Below, one piece after another: positions 1 to 9,283 of a stretch of DNA of 64,000 nt; position 1 is the first letter of the stretch, and each line of letters starts with the position of its first letter. The notes under the pieces are model-generated. The model saw nothing but the letters and a program-made list of their open reading frames with translations. It had not been told where the DNA came from and searched no databases. The stretch covers positions 186,001 through 250,000 of the forward strand of contig JADJVB010000012.1 in NCBI GenBank assembly GCA_016710745.1. The letters are read 5' to 3'. The stretch comes from Chitinophagaceae bacterium. Lineage in GTDB: Bacteria; Bacteroidota; Bacteroidia; Chitinophagales; Chitinophagaceae. A program made the position numbers and the translations under genes.

Positions 1-2
1 TG

Positions 3-935
3 GGATTAATGCTTACCCAGGATTGGGCTGCAGCGAATGTGAATACAGGCTTTAACTCACCAAGAGGTATTGGTACCTATGCGTTGAACCAGCCTACGAC
101 AGGTGTTGGTATCAGGCCACAACGGTATTGTACCGATTTTGCGGTTAACAATGCTACCTACGCAACTTTACCGAGCCAGGTAATTCCACATGGTGTGGGT
201 TGGGTTTGGTGTAGCATGATGTGGGAAGTAACCTGGGAGATCATCAAGGAAGCCAATACCATCAATCCTAATATATATGCATGGAATGGCACCGAAGGAA
301 ACGTAAGGGCTCTCCGCATAGTTATGGAAGGTTTGAGAACCCAACCTTGCAGCCCCGGTTTTGTTGATGCCAGAGATAATATGTTACTGGCCAGCCAAAC
401 CTTATATGCTGGTGCTTATGATTGCGCCATCTGGAGAGCTTTTGCCAGAAGAGGTGTTGGTTTTGGTGCTTTACAGGGATCTGTAACCAGCATTAATGAT
501 CAAACGCCATCTTTTGCATTGCCTCCTTCCTGTGTATTGGCAGGCCCTACCTGTACTATTAACCAGGCAGCTGCACAACCTGATCCTACGTCCACTTCGC
601 CGATCAACTTTACCGTTGTGTTCAGCGAGGCAGTAAATGGATTTACAACCGGTGATGTTACCCTGGGCGGTACAGCAGGTGCAACTACACAAGTTGTTAC
701 CGGTGGTCCAACTACATTCAATGTAGCGGTATCGGGTATGACCATGGCCGGAACAGTAACGGCTACCGTTGCTGCCGGTGTTTGTACCGGTGTTGCGTTA
801 AATGATCCTAACAATGCCTCTACAAGTACTGATAATTCAGTTACTTTCTTAATGGCACCTCCGGGTACCTGTACCACGTTTGTGTCAAATATTACAACGG
901 CCCTGTCCTCCAACAAGTTTAAGAGCTATCCGTAA
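3..935 (+). CDS. fragment 1: M36 peptidase C-terminal part plus first Ig-like repeat
   Basis: The frame is open from the window edge. It carries the M36 C-terminal signatures: the GWVWCSMMWEVTW helix, the EGNVRALRIVMEGL segment, the QPCSPGFVDARD motif and CAIWRAFARRGVG near residue 150. These match the region after the catalytic site in fungalysin-type peptidases. An Ig-like repeat starting TINQAAAQPDPTS follows. True coding leaves this frame near base 915, because a short stretch at 919-940 continues in another frame (LRAIRNGI) before the next long segment. The stop at 933-935 is therefore probably not the natural end. Confidence 0.75.
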   Translation, partial: GLMLTQDWAAANVNTGFNSPRGIGTYALNQPTTGVGIRPQRYCTDFAVNNATYATLPSQVIPHGVGWVWCSMMWEVTWEIIKEANTINPNIYAWNGTEGNVRALRIVMEGLRTQPCSPGFVDARDNMLLASQTLYAGAYDCAIWRAFARRGVGFGALQGSVTSINDQTPSFALPPSCVLAGPTCTINQAAAQPDPTSTSPINFTVVFSEAVNGFTTGDVTLGGTAGATTQVVTGGPTTFNVAVSGMTMAGTVTATVAAGVCTGVALNDPNNASTSTDNSVTFLMAPPGTCTTFVSNITTALSSNKFKSYP

Positions 936-1855
936 TGGCATTACCTAAAACCTGTGCTGCACCACTTACTTGTACGCCAGGTCTTGCAGGTACATTTAAT
1001 TACCAGATATTCCAGTGGACAAATCCGGTTGCTCAGTGTGTTACCGTTACTTATTCAGCAACTACGGCGAGCTTTGGTTTTGTAACTGTACACAATGCAC
1101 CTCCTACATTAACCAATTTATGTACCAACTGGGTTGCGGATCCCGGATCAAGTGCTACCGTAGGTACGCCGATCGTTTTCTCTTTCAACGGCACTGCGGG
1201 TACAACTTATTATTTCTTAGTTACCAATGTTGGAACACCTCCAACAGGATGTACATTAGATATATCGGCTCCAAATTGTGCGGCTGCCGGCCCATCGGTT
1301 ACGATAAACCAGGCTGCAGCACAACCCGATCCTACATCAGTAGAGCCAATCAACTTTACAGCTGTATTCAGCGAAGCGGTTACTGGCTTTGCAACCGGCG
1401 ATGTTACCTTAAGCGGTACCGCCGGTGCAACTTTAGCTACCGTAACAGGCGGTCCTACTACTTATAATGTAGCAGTAACCGGCATGACAGGAAGCGGAAC
1501 AGTAATTGCTTCTATAGCGGCTGGTGTTTGTACCAGCGTGGCTACAACGTCACCTAACGTAGCGTCTACCAGTTCAGATAATACAGTTACTTATAACTTA
1601 GTTCTGGGATGTACATCGGTTGACCCGATTGCCAGCGACACCGTTTGTAATGGAGCAACGCATCCGGGCAAAGCATTTACCAGCCCAACTGCGGGAACTA
1701 CCTTTAGCTGGGTAAATAACACACCGGCTATTGGTTTGGCAGCCAGTGGAACAGGTAATATTGCGCCGTTTACTGCAACTAACCCAGGTACTACGCCTTT
1801 AGTGGCTACGGTAACGGTGACGCCTTCACTTACCTTTGTCTTCAACCTATTGTAG
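935..1855 (+). CDS. fragment 2: Ig-like repeat and PKD-like domain
   Basis: This segment continues the M36 protein in a new frame from about base 941. It holds a second copy of the repeat seen in fragment 1 (TINQAAAQPDPTS, then FSEAVTGFATGDVTLSG), and a PKD-like domain with VCNGA and FSWVNNTPAIGL. The frame is lost near 1840, where the sequence continues as PIVVTSTLDATDP in another frame. The ATG at 935 is only an internal methionine. Confidence 0.7.
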   Translation: MALPKTCAAPLTCTPGLAGTFNYQIFQWTNPVAQCVTVTYSATTASFGFVTVHNAPPTLTNLCTNWVADPGSSATVGTPIVFSFNGTAGTTYYFLVTNVGTPPTGCTLDISAPNCAAAGPSVTINQAAAQPDPTSVEPINFTAVFSEAVTGFATGDVTLSGTAGATLATVTGGPTTYNVAVTGMTGSGTVIASIAAGVCTSVATTSPNVASTSSDNTVTYNLVLGCTSVDPIASDTVCNGATHPGKAFTSPTAGTTFSWVNNTPAIGLAASGTGNIAPFTATNPGTTPLVATVTVTPSLTFVFNLL

Positions 1856-2082
1856 TGACCTCAACTTTAGATGCAACAGATCCTACAATGACCTCAAGGA
1901 TATTCAGAGATGGAGTTCCTTCAACCTGTCCGGTACCAAAAGCATGTCCGGGACCATTTGGTTCAGGTACTCATGTCATTATGAAAGTATTTAATTATGT
2001 AAATCCAAGTTTAACACCGGTTTGTGTAACTGCATCACCTTACATCAACCACAACAACACAGGTTCATGTATCAGCTTATAA
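1855..2082 (+). CDS. fragment 3: short domain segment of the M36 protein
   Basis: Coding continues from about 1843 with STLDATDPTMTSRIFRDG and a cysteine-containing segment ending near 2062. This resembles the block that follows the first Ig repeat at about 880-1080 (NITTALSS ... LRAIRNGI ... KTC). From 2063 to about 2250 the same domain continues in a further frame (VSAYNGSFNPASQ through TAAAGATIAFVVFEPP), then moves again. The GTG at 1855 is not a genuine start. Confidence 0.6.
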   Translation: MTSTLDATDPTMTSRIFRDGVPSTCPVPKACPGPFGSGTHVIMKVFNYVNPSLTPVCVTASPYINHNNTGSCISL

Positions 2083-2259
2083 TGGCAGCTTTAACCCAGC
2101 CAGCCAGGCCACTAATTTTATTGCAGATTGTGGTAGCAGCACTAGTAAGGACCAGCACTGTAATTTGTCCTTCACTGCTGCTGCAGGGGCTACAATAGCA
2201 TTCGTAGTTTTTGAACCACCAACATTCAGGATTAGCGTCTTCTTTTACCTTGACAATAA

Positions 2260-3105
2260 ATGGACTGCAAGGTTTGTACCGGCAACCCAAGAACGTTTAC
2301 GATTACCGTTAACCCAACCGGCCAGGTTAATCAACCGGCTAACCAGGTGGTTTGTAAGGGTTCACCTACTGCTGCGGTAGTATTTACAACAACAACCCCA
2401 GGCTCTATTTTCAGCTGGGTTAATGATAACACCGCCATTGGCCTTGCCGCCAACGGTAATGGTGATATACCTTCATTCATCGCGCAAAACCCGGGTTCTA
2501 CACCAATTGTAGCCAACATTACAGTTACGCCGGGTTATGGCTCAGGTGGATTGATGGTACAGGATTCATTCTTATACACCGGTGCCGTTCAAACATGGGT
2601 TGTACCGGCCGGTGTAACATCAATACATGTTAAAGCCTGGGGTGCCCAGGGTAACAGAAATGCAGGCTACATAGCTGGTGGTTTAGGTGGATTTGCTGAG
2701 GGAGACCTTGCTGTAACACCCGGACAAACATTATGGTTTAATGTGGGCGGTGGAGCTACAACCAGCAGAACCGGAGGCTTTAACGGCGGTGGCGACGGTG
2801 GTGACAACACAGGTTGCGCAGCAGCAATTGCCGGCGGCGGTGGTGGAGCATCCGATGTGCGGAATACCGCCAACACTTTAGCTAATCGTAGAATTGTTGC
2901 AGCTGGTGGTGGTGGTGCAGCAGGAGATAGAACAGCAGGTTGTGGACGTGGTACCGGTGGCGGTGGCGGTGCTGGATATTATGGCGGCGGCGGTGGTGCC
3001 GGATGGCCTGGAATTCCTCCGGGAGGACCAGTTCCAACTGGTGGTACGCAGGCAGCCGGTGGTGCCGGTGGTACATCAACATACAGCAAGCGCACCAAAC
3101 AATAA
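2260..3105 (+). CDS. fragment 4: PKD-like domain and glycine-rich domain
   Basis: The segment begins inside a conserved linker (CTGNPRTFTITVNP) and reads a PKD-like domain (VVCKGSPTAAVVF, FSWVNDNTAIGL). A glycine-rich domain follows, starting FLYTGAVQTWVVPAGVTSI, with runs of GGGG in the second half. Such domains occur in large secreted bacterial proteins. The frame is lost near 3090. About 80 bases (3090-3170) then need several frame changes to keep the glycine-rich sequence readable. Confidence 0.65.
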   Translation: MDCKVCTGNPRTFTITVNPTGQVNQPANQVVCKGSPTAAVVFTTTTPGSIFSWVNDNTAIGLAANGNGDIPSFIAQNPGSTPIVANITVTPGYGSGGLMVQDSFLYTGAVQTWVVPAGVTSIHVKAWGAQGNRNAGYIAGGLGGFAEGDLAVTPGQTLWFNVGGGATTSRTGGFNGGGDGGDNTGCAAAIAGGGGGASDVRNTANTLANRRIVAAGGGGAAGDRTAGCGRGTGGGGGAGYYGGGGGAGWPGIPPGGPVPTGGTQAAGGAGGTSTYSKRTKQ

Positions 3106-3138
3106 CGGATTCCTGGTGCTTTAGGGCATTGGTGAGCC

Positions 3139-3903
3139 GTGGTGGCGACGAAGTTGCCAGCAACAGGCACACCATCAGGACCAGCCGAAGTAGGTGGTGT
3201 TGGTGGCGGTTTAACCGGTGCTAGTGGAAATTACAATTCAGCCAATAACTGGAATGGTCAATCTGGAGCAGGTGGTTCTTCTTATATAGGAGGCGTTACA
3301 GCTGGTGTTACTACATCAGGCGTACGTACAGGTGCCGGTAAGATCAATATATCTTACGCAGCAGCTGGTGTTTCCTGTGTTGGTACGCCAAAAACCTTTA
3401 CCATCACGGTTAATCCGAATGCAGCCTTAGTTATCGTTGCAGATCCGGGTACGGTGCTTTGTAAAGGTGATCCTACCCTGTTAACTGTATATGATGCAGC
3501 AGCAGGTGCCGGAGCAAACGTTTCTATAACACATTCAAGTTCCAATACAATAACTGCAGGTAACTCAGTAGCTTGTAATGCCGGTACTACCGGTCAGGTA
3601 AACAGCTATTGGAGGGCTTACAATCTTAATAACTTCCCAACTGTTACCGGTGACTATACCATCACGTCAGTAAGATTTGGTGTAGAAGCTATAATAGGAG
3701 GATCTGTTCCCATTACCGTTAATTTGTACAACCAAACAGGGGCAGCTTTCCCTGGTGGAACACGTACATTGATAAAAACACAGACCTATACACTGCCGGT
3801 ACAGACTAACACCTTATATACGGCAACCTTTACAACACCGGTTACCGTGCCTCGTCGAACCCGGTTGCCTGTGCACCAATGGTTACTACTACGTACACCG
3901 TAA
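3139..3903 (+). CDS. fragment 5: end of glycine-rich domain and a beta-rich module
   Basis: From about 3170 the glycine-rich domain resumes (GPAEVGGVGGG, then GAGGSSYIGG) and ends in GAGKINISY. A linker of the GTPKTFTITVNP type leads to a beta-rich module with VLCKGDPTLLTVYD and a segment typical of secreted Bacteroidota proteins (SYWRAYNLNNFP). The frame is lost near 3850. The next frame continues with a serine- and proline-containing linker and then VTTTYTVRRTTAQGC. Confidence 0.65.
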   Translation: MVATKLPATGTPSGPAEVGGVGGGLTGASGNYNSANNWNGQSGAGGSSYIGGVTAGVTTSGVRTGAGKINISYAAAGVSCVGTPKTFTITVNPNAALVIVADPGTVLCKGDPTLLTVYDAAAGAGANVSITHSSSNTITAGNSVACNAGTTGQVNSYWRAYNLNNFPTVTGDYTITSVRFGVEAIIGGSVPITVNLYNQTGAAFPGGTRTLIKTQTYTLPVQTNTLYTATFTTPVTVPRRTRLPVHQWLLLRTP

Positions 3904-5420
3904 GGCGTACAACAGCCCAGGGATGTAGAGATTCGGCTCAAATAACCATTACGATCAAAGAGCGTCCAAAAGTTACAACGCAACCAATTGCCGCAGTATC
4001 TTGTGCAACACATCCAGCTACCTTTACAGTGGGTGGAATTGGTGCAGGCATTGCCTACCAATGGCAGGTTAATACGGCAGGTTGTGGCGGTGGTGGTACC
4101 TGGACCAACCTGGCCAATGGTGCTCCGTACGCAGGTGTAAATACACCAACGCTTACGGTTAATCCTACCACAGGAGCAATGGATGGCTATGGATACCGTT
4201 GTGTATTGAGTGGCGATTGTTCACCAATATTAGGAGAGAATATCTCAAATTGTGCCGTGTTAACGGTTAATCCATTACCAGTTGTAGCGATAACACCTCC
4301 TTCAGCTTGTGGCGGTGTTCAGGGTATGTTCGGTGTTAAATTATCGGTAGGCTCTGCGCCTCCACCGGTACCGGGTGCAGTTACAGCAACCTCAGGTGCT
4401 ATTAACCTGGCCGTTCCTGATAACACAGCCAATGGTGTAAATAATGTGATCAACGTTGCGGGTGTACCGGCTAATGCCACCATCACCAATGTATCGGTTA
4501 CCTTAAATATGTCGCATACGTATCCTGGTGATATGATCTTCCATCTGAAAGCACCAAACGGCCAGATTTTAAATTTGTACAAATATGGTTCTGGTCTGTT
4601 TACTGGTCCTGCTTCGGGTGTTCCAACCTGGGGTTGGTATGGTGCAACAGTGAGCCGTAACGGTTCAACTGCCTGGAGTACAGTTAATGCTCCTCCTTAT
4701 ATCTATAACAACAGTACGCCATGGAGAGCTGATGCGATCAATGGCGTAGTGCCAGGTCCAACGGTTCAAAACCCAACAGGTTTTGTATCCAATGCAGCAA
4801 CCTTTAATGACTTGTATACCAATGGTCCGTCTACCAATGGTGCCTGGACCCTGGCCATGTGTGATGGTGGTCCTGGTGATGTAGGAACCCTGGCTTCATG
4901 GACAGTGAAAATCGACTATACCGTACCAGGTGGTGGCGGTGGTCCGGTTCTTACTTATGTATGGTCTCCACTGGCAGGTTTATTCTTAGATTCGTTAACA
5001 ACCATACCTTATGCCGGTTCCAATACATCAGTTGTTTGGGCTGCTCCAACCGTATTCACAACGTATACAGTTGTTGCTACCAATACCACAACGGGTTGTA
5101 TAGATTCAGCTAAGTCAGATATCAATTATACACCTCCTCCACCAGTAGTTACCCCTAACCCGGTAACGATGTGTTTAGGAGATCCTTCAGTACGTTTGGT
5201 AGCTTCAACGTCTACACCGTTTACGAAGACGGTAACGTCTGGAACGATCAGTGTTCCGATCCCTGATGAAACAGCAAACCCAACACTGCAGAACTTAAGT
5301 GTTAGTGGTATACCTGCAGGAGCAATCGTAACGTCGATGGTGGTCACACTCAATATGCCGCATACTTACCCGGCCGATATGGTATTTAACCTGAAAGCGC
5401 CCCTAATGGAGCAATATTGA
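3879..5420 (+). CDS. fragment 6: Ig-like module and first P domain
   Basis: The fragment reads an Ig-like module (VTTQPIAAVSC, ATFTVGGIGAGIAYQWQV), then a complete proprotein-convertase P domain at about 4380-4925. Recognisable parts of the P domain are LAVPDNTANGV, ISNVSV-type strands, TYPGDMIFHLKAPNG and WTLAMCDGGPGDVGTLASWTV. A PKD-like linker and the start of a second P domain follow. The frame breaks at a C run (5400-5403): the first P domain reads KAPNG where this one reads KAPLMEQY and stops. Two extra C bases explain the break. Confidence 0.75.
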   Translation: MVTTTYTVRRTTAQGCRDSAQITITIKERPKVTTQPIAAVSCATHPATFTVGGIGAGIAYQWQVNTAGCGGGGTWTNLANGAPYAGVNTPTLTVNPTTGAMDGYGYRCVLSGDCSPILGENISNCAVLTVNPLPVVAITPPSACGGVQGMFGVKLSVGSAPPPVPGAVTATSGAINLAVPDNTANGVNNVINVAGVPANATITNVSVTLNMSHTYPGDMIFHLKAPNGQILNLYKYGSGLFTGPASGVPTWGWYGATVSRNGSTAWSTVNAPPYIYNNSTPWRADAINGVVPGPTVQNPTGFVSNAATFNDLYTNGPSTNGAWTLAMCDGGPGDVGTLASWTVKIDYTVPGGGGGPVLTYVWSPLAGLFLDSLTTIPYAGSNTSVVWAAPTVFTTYTVVATNTTTGCIDSAKSDINYTPPPPVVTPNPVTMCLGDPSVRLVASTSTPFTKTVTSGTISVPIPDETANPTLQNLSVSGIPAGAIVTSMVVTLNMPHTYPADMVFNLKAPLMEQY

Positions 5421-5588
5421 GTTTGTTTAAACATAACAGCAATACCAATAACGGACCGGCAGCAGTTCCTAACGCCGGGTTCTTTAATGCGAAAGTGAGC
5501 TCTGCAGCAGCAGTTCCATTCACTGGCAGTACCAAATCCGTTCAGGTATGGTGAAACAGCTCCGGCTGGTCCATACAAGGCTGATGCG

Positions 5589-7304
5589 TTGAATGGTGTA
5601 ACCAATCCTGGTTATGTGATCATGGATCCTGTAGGTTGGGAATCAAATGCAGCCGGCTTTGCTTCGCTGTATTCAGTTCCAAACGGTACCTATACATTGG
5701 CCATGTGCGATGGTGGACCTGGTGATCTGGGTACACTTACATCATGGAGTATTGATATCAACTACGTAGTTGGTGTACCGGCTACAGCAGCTACCTGGTC
5801 GCCGATCACACATTTGTGGAACGATTCATTGAGAACGCAGCCTTATACCGGTGATGCAAGAGATACCGTGTGGACAAGACCTACTCCGGCTGGTGTTTAT
5901 AATTACGATGTAACGGCTCAGAGTTTACCATTATCCGGTACAATTCCTTTGCCTGGACAGGTTTCAACATTTACCGGAAGCGTACGTGGATACTTCTTTA
6001 CAGCTCCAAGTCCGTTTATCATGACTTCAGTTGAAGTACCAACTACTGCATCTACGGGCAACCAGAGTATTGCTGTAGTTAGATTTACCGGAGCTACTCC
6101 TCCACCGGCTTTCCCGGGTACAACCAATGCCTTTACGACATTGTTCCTGACCCAGAATAATCCGGCTGCAGGTGCTATCCCGGTTAATATCCCAATCAAT
6201 GCCGGAGATGTGATCGGTATCATGGGTTACAGAGGTACTACGAATTCTTATTCAGCAACCGGAGGTGTTCCAACAGTAATTAACGGATTCCCGGTTACGT
6301 TGAGAAGAATGGGTATGCAATTCCCGTTGACAACCACGGCTCCTCAGCAGATCTGGTCAGAGGTAGCGGGGGCAATTTCGAGGGTATACTTTAGCTATGG
6401 TTTACCGGTAGGTCAGTGTACTTCACCGAAGAGACGAGTTGTAGTTACGGTTAATCAACCAACTACGGTTGCAACTCAACCGGTTGTCCAAACCGTATGT
6501 ACTGATAAAGTGGCTACGTTCACTGTAGTTGCGGCAGGTACTGGTCCATTCAGTTATCAGTGGCAGGTTAGCACTAATGGTAATAACCCTCCTTGGAACA
6601 ATGTTACCAACGGCGGTGTGTACAGTGGTGCTACTACAGCAACCCTAACCATTACTGCTCCTCCGGTTACGTTGAACGGTAATTTCTACCGTGTCGTTAT
6701 CACCGGCGCTGCACCTTGTGCAGCTGCAACATCAAATGCTGTCAGGTTAACGGTTAATCCGTTACCGGTAATCACGTTAACGGCCAGTCCTTACACCAGC
6801 TTATTCCCTGGTTTGAGAACAACCTTGTCGGCAACGGTTACTCCAAATGCGGCTTCTACCTACAACTGGATCCGTGATGGTGTCACGTTGGTAGCTGGTT
6901 CTCAGGGTGTGTTGAGCGGTATAGGTACAGCCAACCTGGAAATTGATGTAGATGGTATGGGCGTTTACACCTTAAATGTTACTGATGTGAACGGATGTAA
7001 CAATACATCAAACAGCGTTACCATTAAGGACTCTGTAAGTGCCAAGTGCTTCCTGTATCCGAATCCAACCGACGGTAAGTTTGAGGTTAGGTATTATAGT
7101 GTTGCCAACAACACGAATTTACCAAGGTACCTGAATGTGTATAATACGATCGGAAATAGGGTATTATCGCAGGAATACAGAATTGGAAGACCATACGACA
7201 GAATGGTTGTTGATATGAGAAACCAGGGCAAAGGCGTTTACTTTGTTGAGGTTGCTGATGTTAACGGAAACCGTCTGACTGTTTGTAAAGTGGTTATTCA
7301 GTAA
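5589..7304 (+). CDS. fragment 7: second P domain, Ig-like module and T9SS type A sorting domain
   Basis: Genuine coding in this frame resumes near 5535 after an A run (5534-5536) that appears one base too long. It contains the rest of the second P domain (YTLAMCDGGPGDLGTLTSW), a beta-rich module, an Ig-like module (QPVVQTVCTDKVATFTV, SYQWQVS) and a C-terminal T9SS type A sorting domain beginning CFLYPNPTDGKFEV and ending VCKVVIQ. The sorting domain implies outer-membrane export through the PorSS/T9SS machinery and cleavage of the signal. The stop codon is at 7302-7304. Confidence 0.85.
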   Translation: MNGVTNPGYVIMDPVGWESNAAGFASLYSVPNGTYTLAMCDGGPGDLGTLTSWSIDINYVVGVPATAATWSPITHLWNDSLRTQPYTGDARDTVWTRPTPAGVYNYDVTAQSLPLSGTIPLPGQVSTFTGSVRGYFFTAPSPFIMTSVEVPTTASTGNQSIAVVRFTGATPPPAFPGTTNAFTTLFLTQNNPAAGAIPVNIPINAGDVIGIMGYRGTTNSYSATGGVPTVINGFPVTLRRMGMQFPLTTTAPQQIWSEVAGAISRVYFSYGLPVGQCTSPKRRVVVTVNQPTTVATQPVVQTVCTDKVATFTVVAAGTGPFSYQWQVSTNGNNPPWNNVTNGGVYSGATTATLTITAPPVTLNGNFYRVVITGAAPCAAATSNAVRLTVNPLPVITLTASPYTSLFPGLRTTLSATVTPNAASTYNWIRDGVTLVAGSQGVLSGIGTANLEIDVDGMGVYTLNVTDVNGCNNTSNSVTIKDSVSAKCFLYPNPTDGKFEVRYYSVANNTNLPRYLNVYNTIGNRVLSQEYRIGRPYDRMVVDMRNQGKGVYFVEVADVNGNRLTVCKVVIQ

Positions 7305-7321
7305 AATATCTTCCGGTTAAT

Positions 7322-7361
7322 AAAAAAATGGAGTCGCCTGAAAAGGCGACTCCATTTTTTT
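7322..7361 (+). terminator. Intrinsic terminator after the M36 gene
   Basis: A perfect 12-bp stem, ATGGAGTCGCCT (7328-7339) with AGGCGACTCCAT (7344-7355), closes on a GAAA loop. It is flanked by an A run before and a T run after, so it can work in either direction. It ends the M36 transcript ahead of ndh. Confidence 0.92.
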
Positions 7362-7427
7362 AATAGTACAAAACAGACCTACTTCTAATTTAATTTCCTA
7401 AATTTTCAAAAATTATTGAAAATATCA

Positions 7428-7435
7428 TACCTTTG
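7428..7435 (+). promoter_or_regulatory. Bacteroidota-type -7 element for ndh
   Basis: TACCTTTG fits the TAnnTTTG -7 consensus of Bacteroidota sigma-ABfr promoters. It lies 18 bases before the proposed ATG at 7454. No good -33 TTTG is seen, only a TTTTC at about 7403-7407. Confidence 0.5.
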
Positions 7436-7453
7436 TGATCAAAAAGCAAAGAA

Positions 7454-8727
7454 ATGAAACTACTAATAATCGGGGAGGTTTTGGAGGATTACGCCTGGCC
7501 CGTAAACTAAGCAATAAACCCGGTTTTGATATCACGTTAATTGACCGTTATAATTATCACCAGTTTCAACCCTTATTTTACCAGGTGGCTACAGCCGGTC
7601 TGGATGCCAGTAATATATCTTTTCCCTTACGCAAGGTTTTTCATAAAAGCAAGAACGTGCGCTTCAGGATGGCGGAGGTTCAAAAAATACGTACATCAGA
7701 GAAACGCGTGGTTACTGATGTTGGTGATTTTAATTATGATGTATTGGTCATTGCAACCGGTGCCGACACCAATTTTTTCGGCAACCGGCAATTGATCGAC
7801 AATGCTTTTCCCATGAAAAGTACGGTGGAAGCATTGCAACTGCGTCATCGTTTATTGCACAATTTTGAAGATGCATTATATGCCCAAACTGAAATTGAAA
7901 TACAACGATTGATGAATATTGTAATTGTTGGAGCAGGGCCAACAGGTGTGGAACTAAGCGGTGCCATTGCCGATATGAAAAGGTTTGTATTGCCGAAGGA
8001 TTATCCCGAACTTGATTTTACTAAAATGAAGATTTACCTGCTGGAAGGAACAGGCAAAACACTGGCAGCTATGAGTGAAAAGTCAAGCGCCCAATCTCTA
8101 AGTTATCTGAAAAAATTAGGGGTAACCGTCTTAACAAATTCATTTCTGGAAAAGTATGATGGAAAAACAGTGCTACTCCGAAATGGCGATACCATTGAAA
8201 CAGCCACCGTTATCTGGGCAGCTGGTATCAAAGGAAATGTGCCTGAAGGTATTGGCCCTGATTTAGTTGCCAGAGGAAACCGGATAAAAGTGAACCGGTA
8301 TTGCCAGGTACATGGTTTTGAAAATGTGTACGCCATTGGCGATGTGGCTTATATGGAAGAACCTGCCTGGCCACACGGCCATCCGCAGGTAGCGCCGGTT
8401 GCCATGCAACAGGCAGATATGTTGGTAAATAACTTACGAAGAGAGGAAATGAAAAGCAGCAAAGATTTATTTGAAGAATTTGTTTATCATGATAAAGGCA
8501 GTATGGCTACTGTTGGACGTAATTTAGCGGTGGTTGATATGCCAAGACCCAAATTACATTTTGGCGGTTTCCTGGCCTGGATTATTTGGATGGGCCTTCA
8601 TTTGATGCTTATACTGGGCGTAAAGAACCGGTTCTTTGTATTCAGCAACTGGTTGTATAGTTATTTTACCTACGATCAGAATTTACGGCTCATATTTAAG
8701 GAATTTTACCGGGAGAAAAGAGTATAA
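7454..8727 (+). CDS. ndh: Type II NADH:quinone oxidoreductase (NDH-2), frameshifted at codon 7
   Basis: This is a non-pumping NADH dehydrogenase of the cytoplasmic membrane that passes electrons from NADH through FAD to quinone. The natural start is ATG 7454, giving MKLLIIGG, and the FAD dinucleotide motif should read GGGFGG. The G run at 7472-7475 has four Gs; a fifth joins the start to the long frame beginning at GGFGGLRLARKL. The second nucleotide-binding motif (VGAGPTGVEL) is near residue 157. Conserved AIGDVA and a hydrophobic C-terminal tail (WIIWMGLHLMLILG) for membrane attachment are present. The length of about 424 residues is normal. The single missing G is probably a sequencing error; otherwise the gene is dead. 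Confidence 0.88.
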
Positions 8728-8732
8728 AAACG

Positions 8733-9242
8733 TTACAATGACTTCAAAACTCTTTTAGCCCTGCTTTTAAAACCCGCAGATTGGTGAGGCAGTTGGTCTT
8801 CAATTATCAAAATCAACTCCGACTTGATTTCGGGATAATATGTTGCCAGATTCCCTAAAACTGACAGGGAAAAAATCTTAACTGCCAGCGCTTCAGTGGG
8901 CGATTCGAGGTATTTAAAACACCGGTTCATAATTTCACCATGATATTTTTTTGGCAGATCAATCTCCTGCATCAACCGGATACTGTTTCGTTTTACGGCA
9001 TCGTGCAGGTTTGGCTTTTTCAAGTTATCGATCAGTTTTTTCCAATGCCTGTTAATAAGTTCCGGGTGTGCATCAACACAATAGCTGATAGGCCAGGCAG
9101 CCCTTTGCACTACCCGGTATTCATCGCTTAGAAAATGACTGAACAGTTCATCAAATCGTTGTTGGTTATTACCAACCCATTTCACAATTTTTGTGCATTG
9201 TACTTTGGAATGCTCTTTTAATATTTCTTCTCTTAAATTCAC
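8733..9242 (-). CDS. HEAT-repeat-like helical protein
   Basis: This 169-residue soluble protein has no signal peptide. It reads as successive amphipathic helix pairs (FDELFSHFL, VVQRAAWPISYC, ALAVKIFSLSVLGNLA) in the style of HEAT/ARM repeats, which suggests a protein-binding scaffold. The only usable start in frame is GTG at 9240-9242; an in-frame stop lies two codons upstream. The start sits inside a heptamer array shared with the divergent sugar kinase gene. Its 3' end faces ndh with five bases between them. No specific function can be assigned. Confidence 0.7.
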   Translation of the reverse strand: MNLREEILKEHSKVQCTKIVKWVGNNQQRFDELFSHFLSDEYRVVQRAAWPISYCVDAHPELINRHWKKLIDNLKKPNLHDAVKRNSIRLMQEIDLPKKYHGEIMNRCFKYLESPTEALAVKIFSLSVLGNLATYYPEIKSELILIIEDQLPHQSAGFKSRAKRVLKSL

Positions 9243-9283
9243 GAATTATGCAGATTACGCTAATTATACGAATTTAGCAGATT
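9241..9283. repeat. ACGAATT-type heptamer array between divergent starts
   Basis: The gap between two divergent genes reads in steps of seven: ACGAATT, ATGCAGA, TTACGCT, AATTATA, CGAATTT, AGCAGAT. It runs into the GTG of the leftward gene and the ATG of the rightward gene, and only about 41 bases separate the two start codons. It belongs with the arrays at 14170, 35578, 36651, 40140 and 57247. Confidence 0.55.

Larger units (their letters stand above)
1..7304 (+). pseudogene. T9SS-exported M36 (fungalysin) metallopeptidase, 5' partial, frame broken many times
   Basis: This is one secreted multidomain protease read across at least ten frame changes. The reading frame is open at base 1, so the N-terminus with the HExxH zinc site lies outside the window. 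Domains in order are the M36 C-terminal part (about 1-520), two Ig-like repeats (540-850 and 1290-1590), PKD-like domains (1610-1830 and 2300-2530), a glycine-rich domain (2560-3350), more Ig/PKD-like modules, two proprotein-convertase P domains (about 4380-4920 and 5220-5770), an Ig-like module, and a T9SS type A sorting domain (about 7040-7304). Domain sequence resumes intact after each break, so the gene is either recently decayed or carries sequencing errors. From about 5535 to the stop the frame is clean. A strong terminator follows. Confidence 0.8.

Noticed and set aside
2882..3224. His-rich and Trp-rich frames in the glycine-rich region
   Set aside because: Out-of-frame readings of GGT/GGC repeats.
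4319..6223. Long antisense frames opposite the M36 gene
   Set aside because: They mirror the codon bias of Thr/Val/Pro-rich coding sequence and have no family features.
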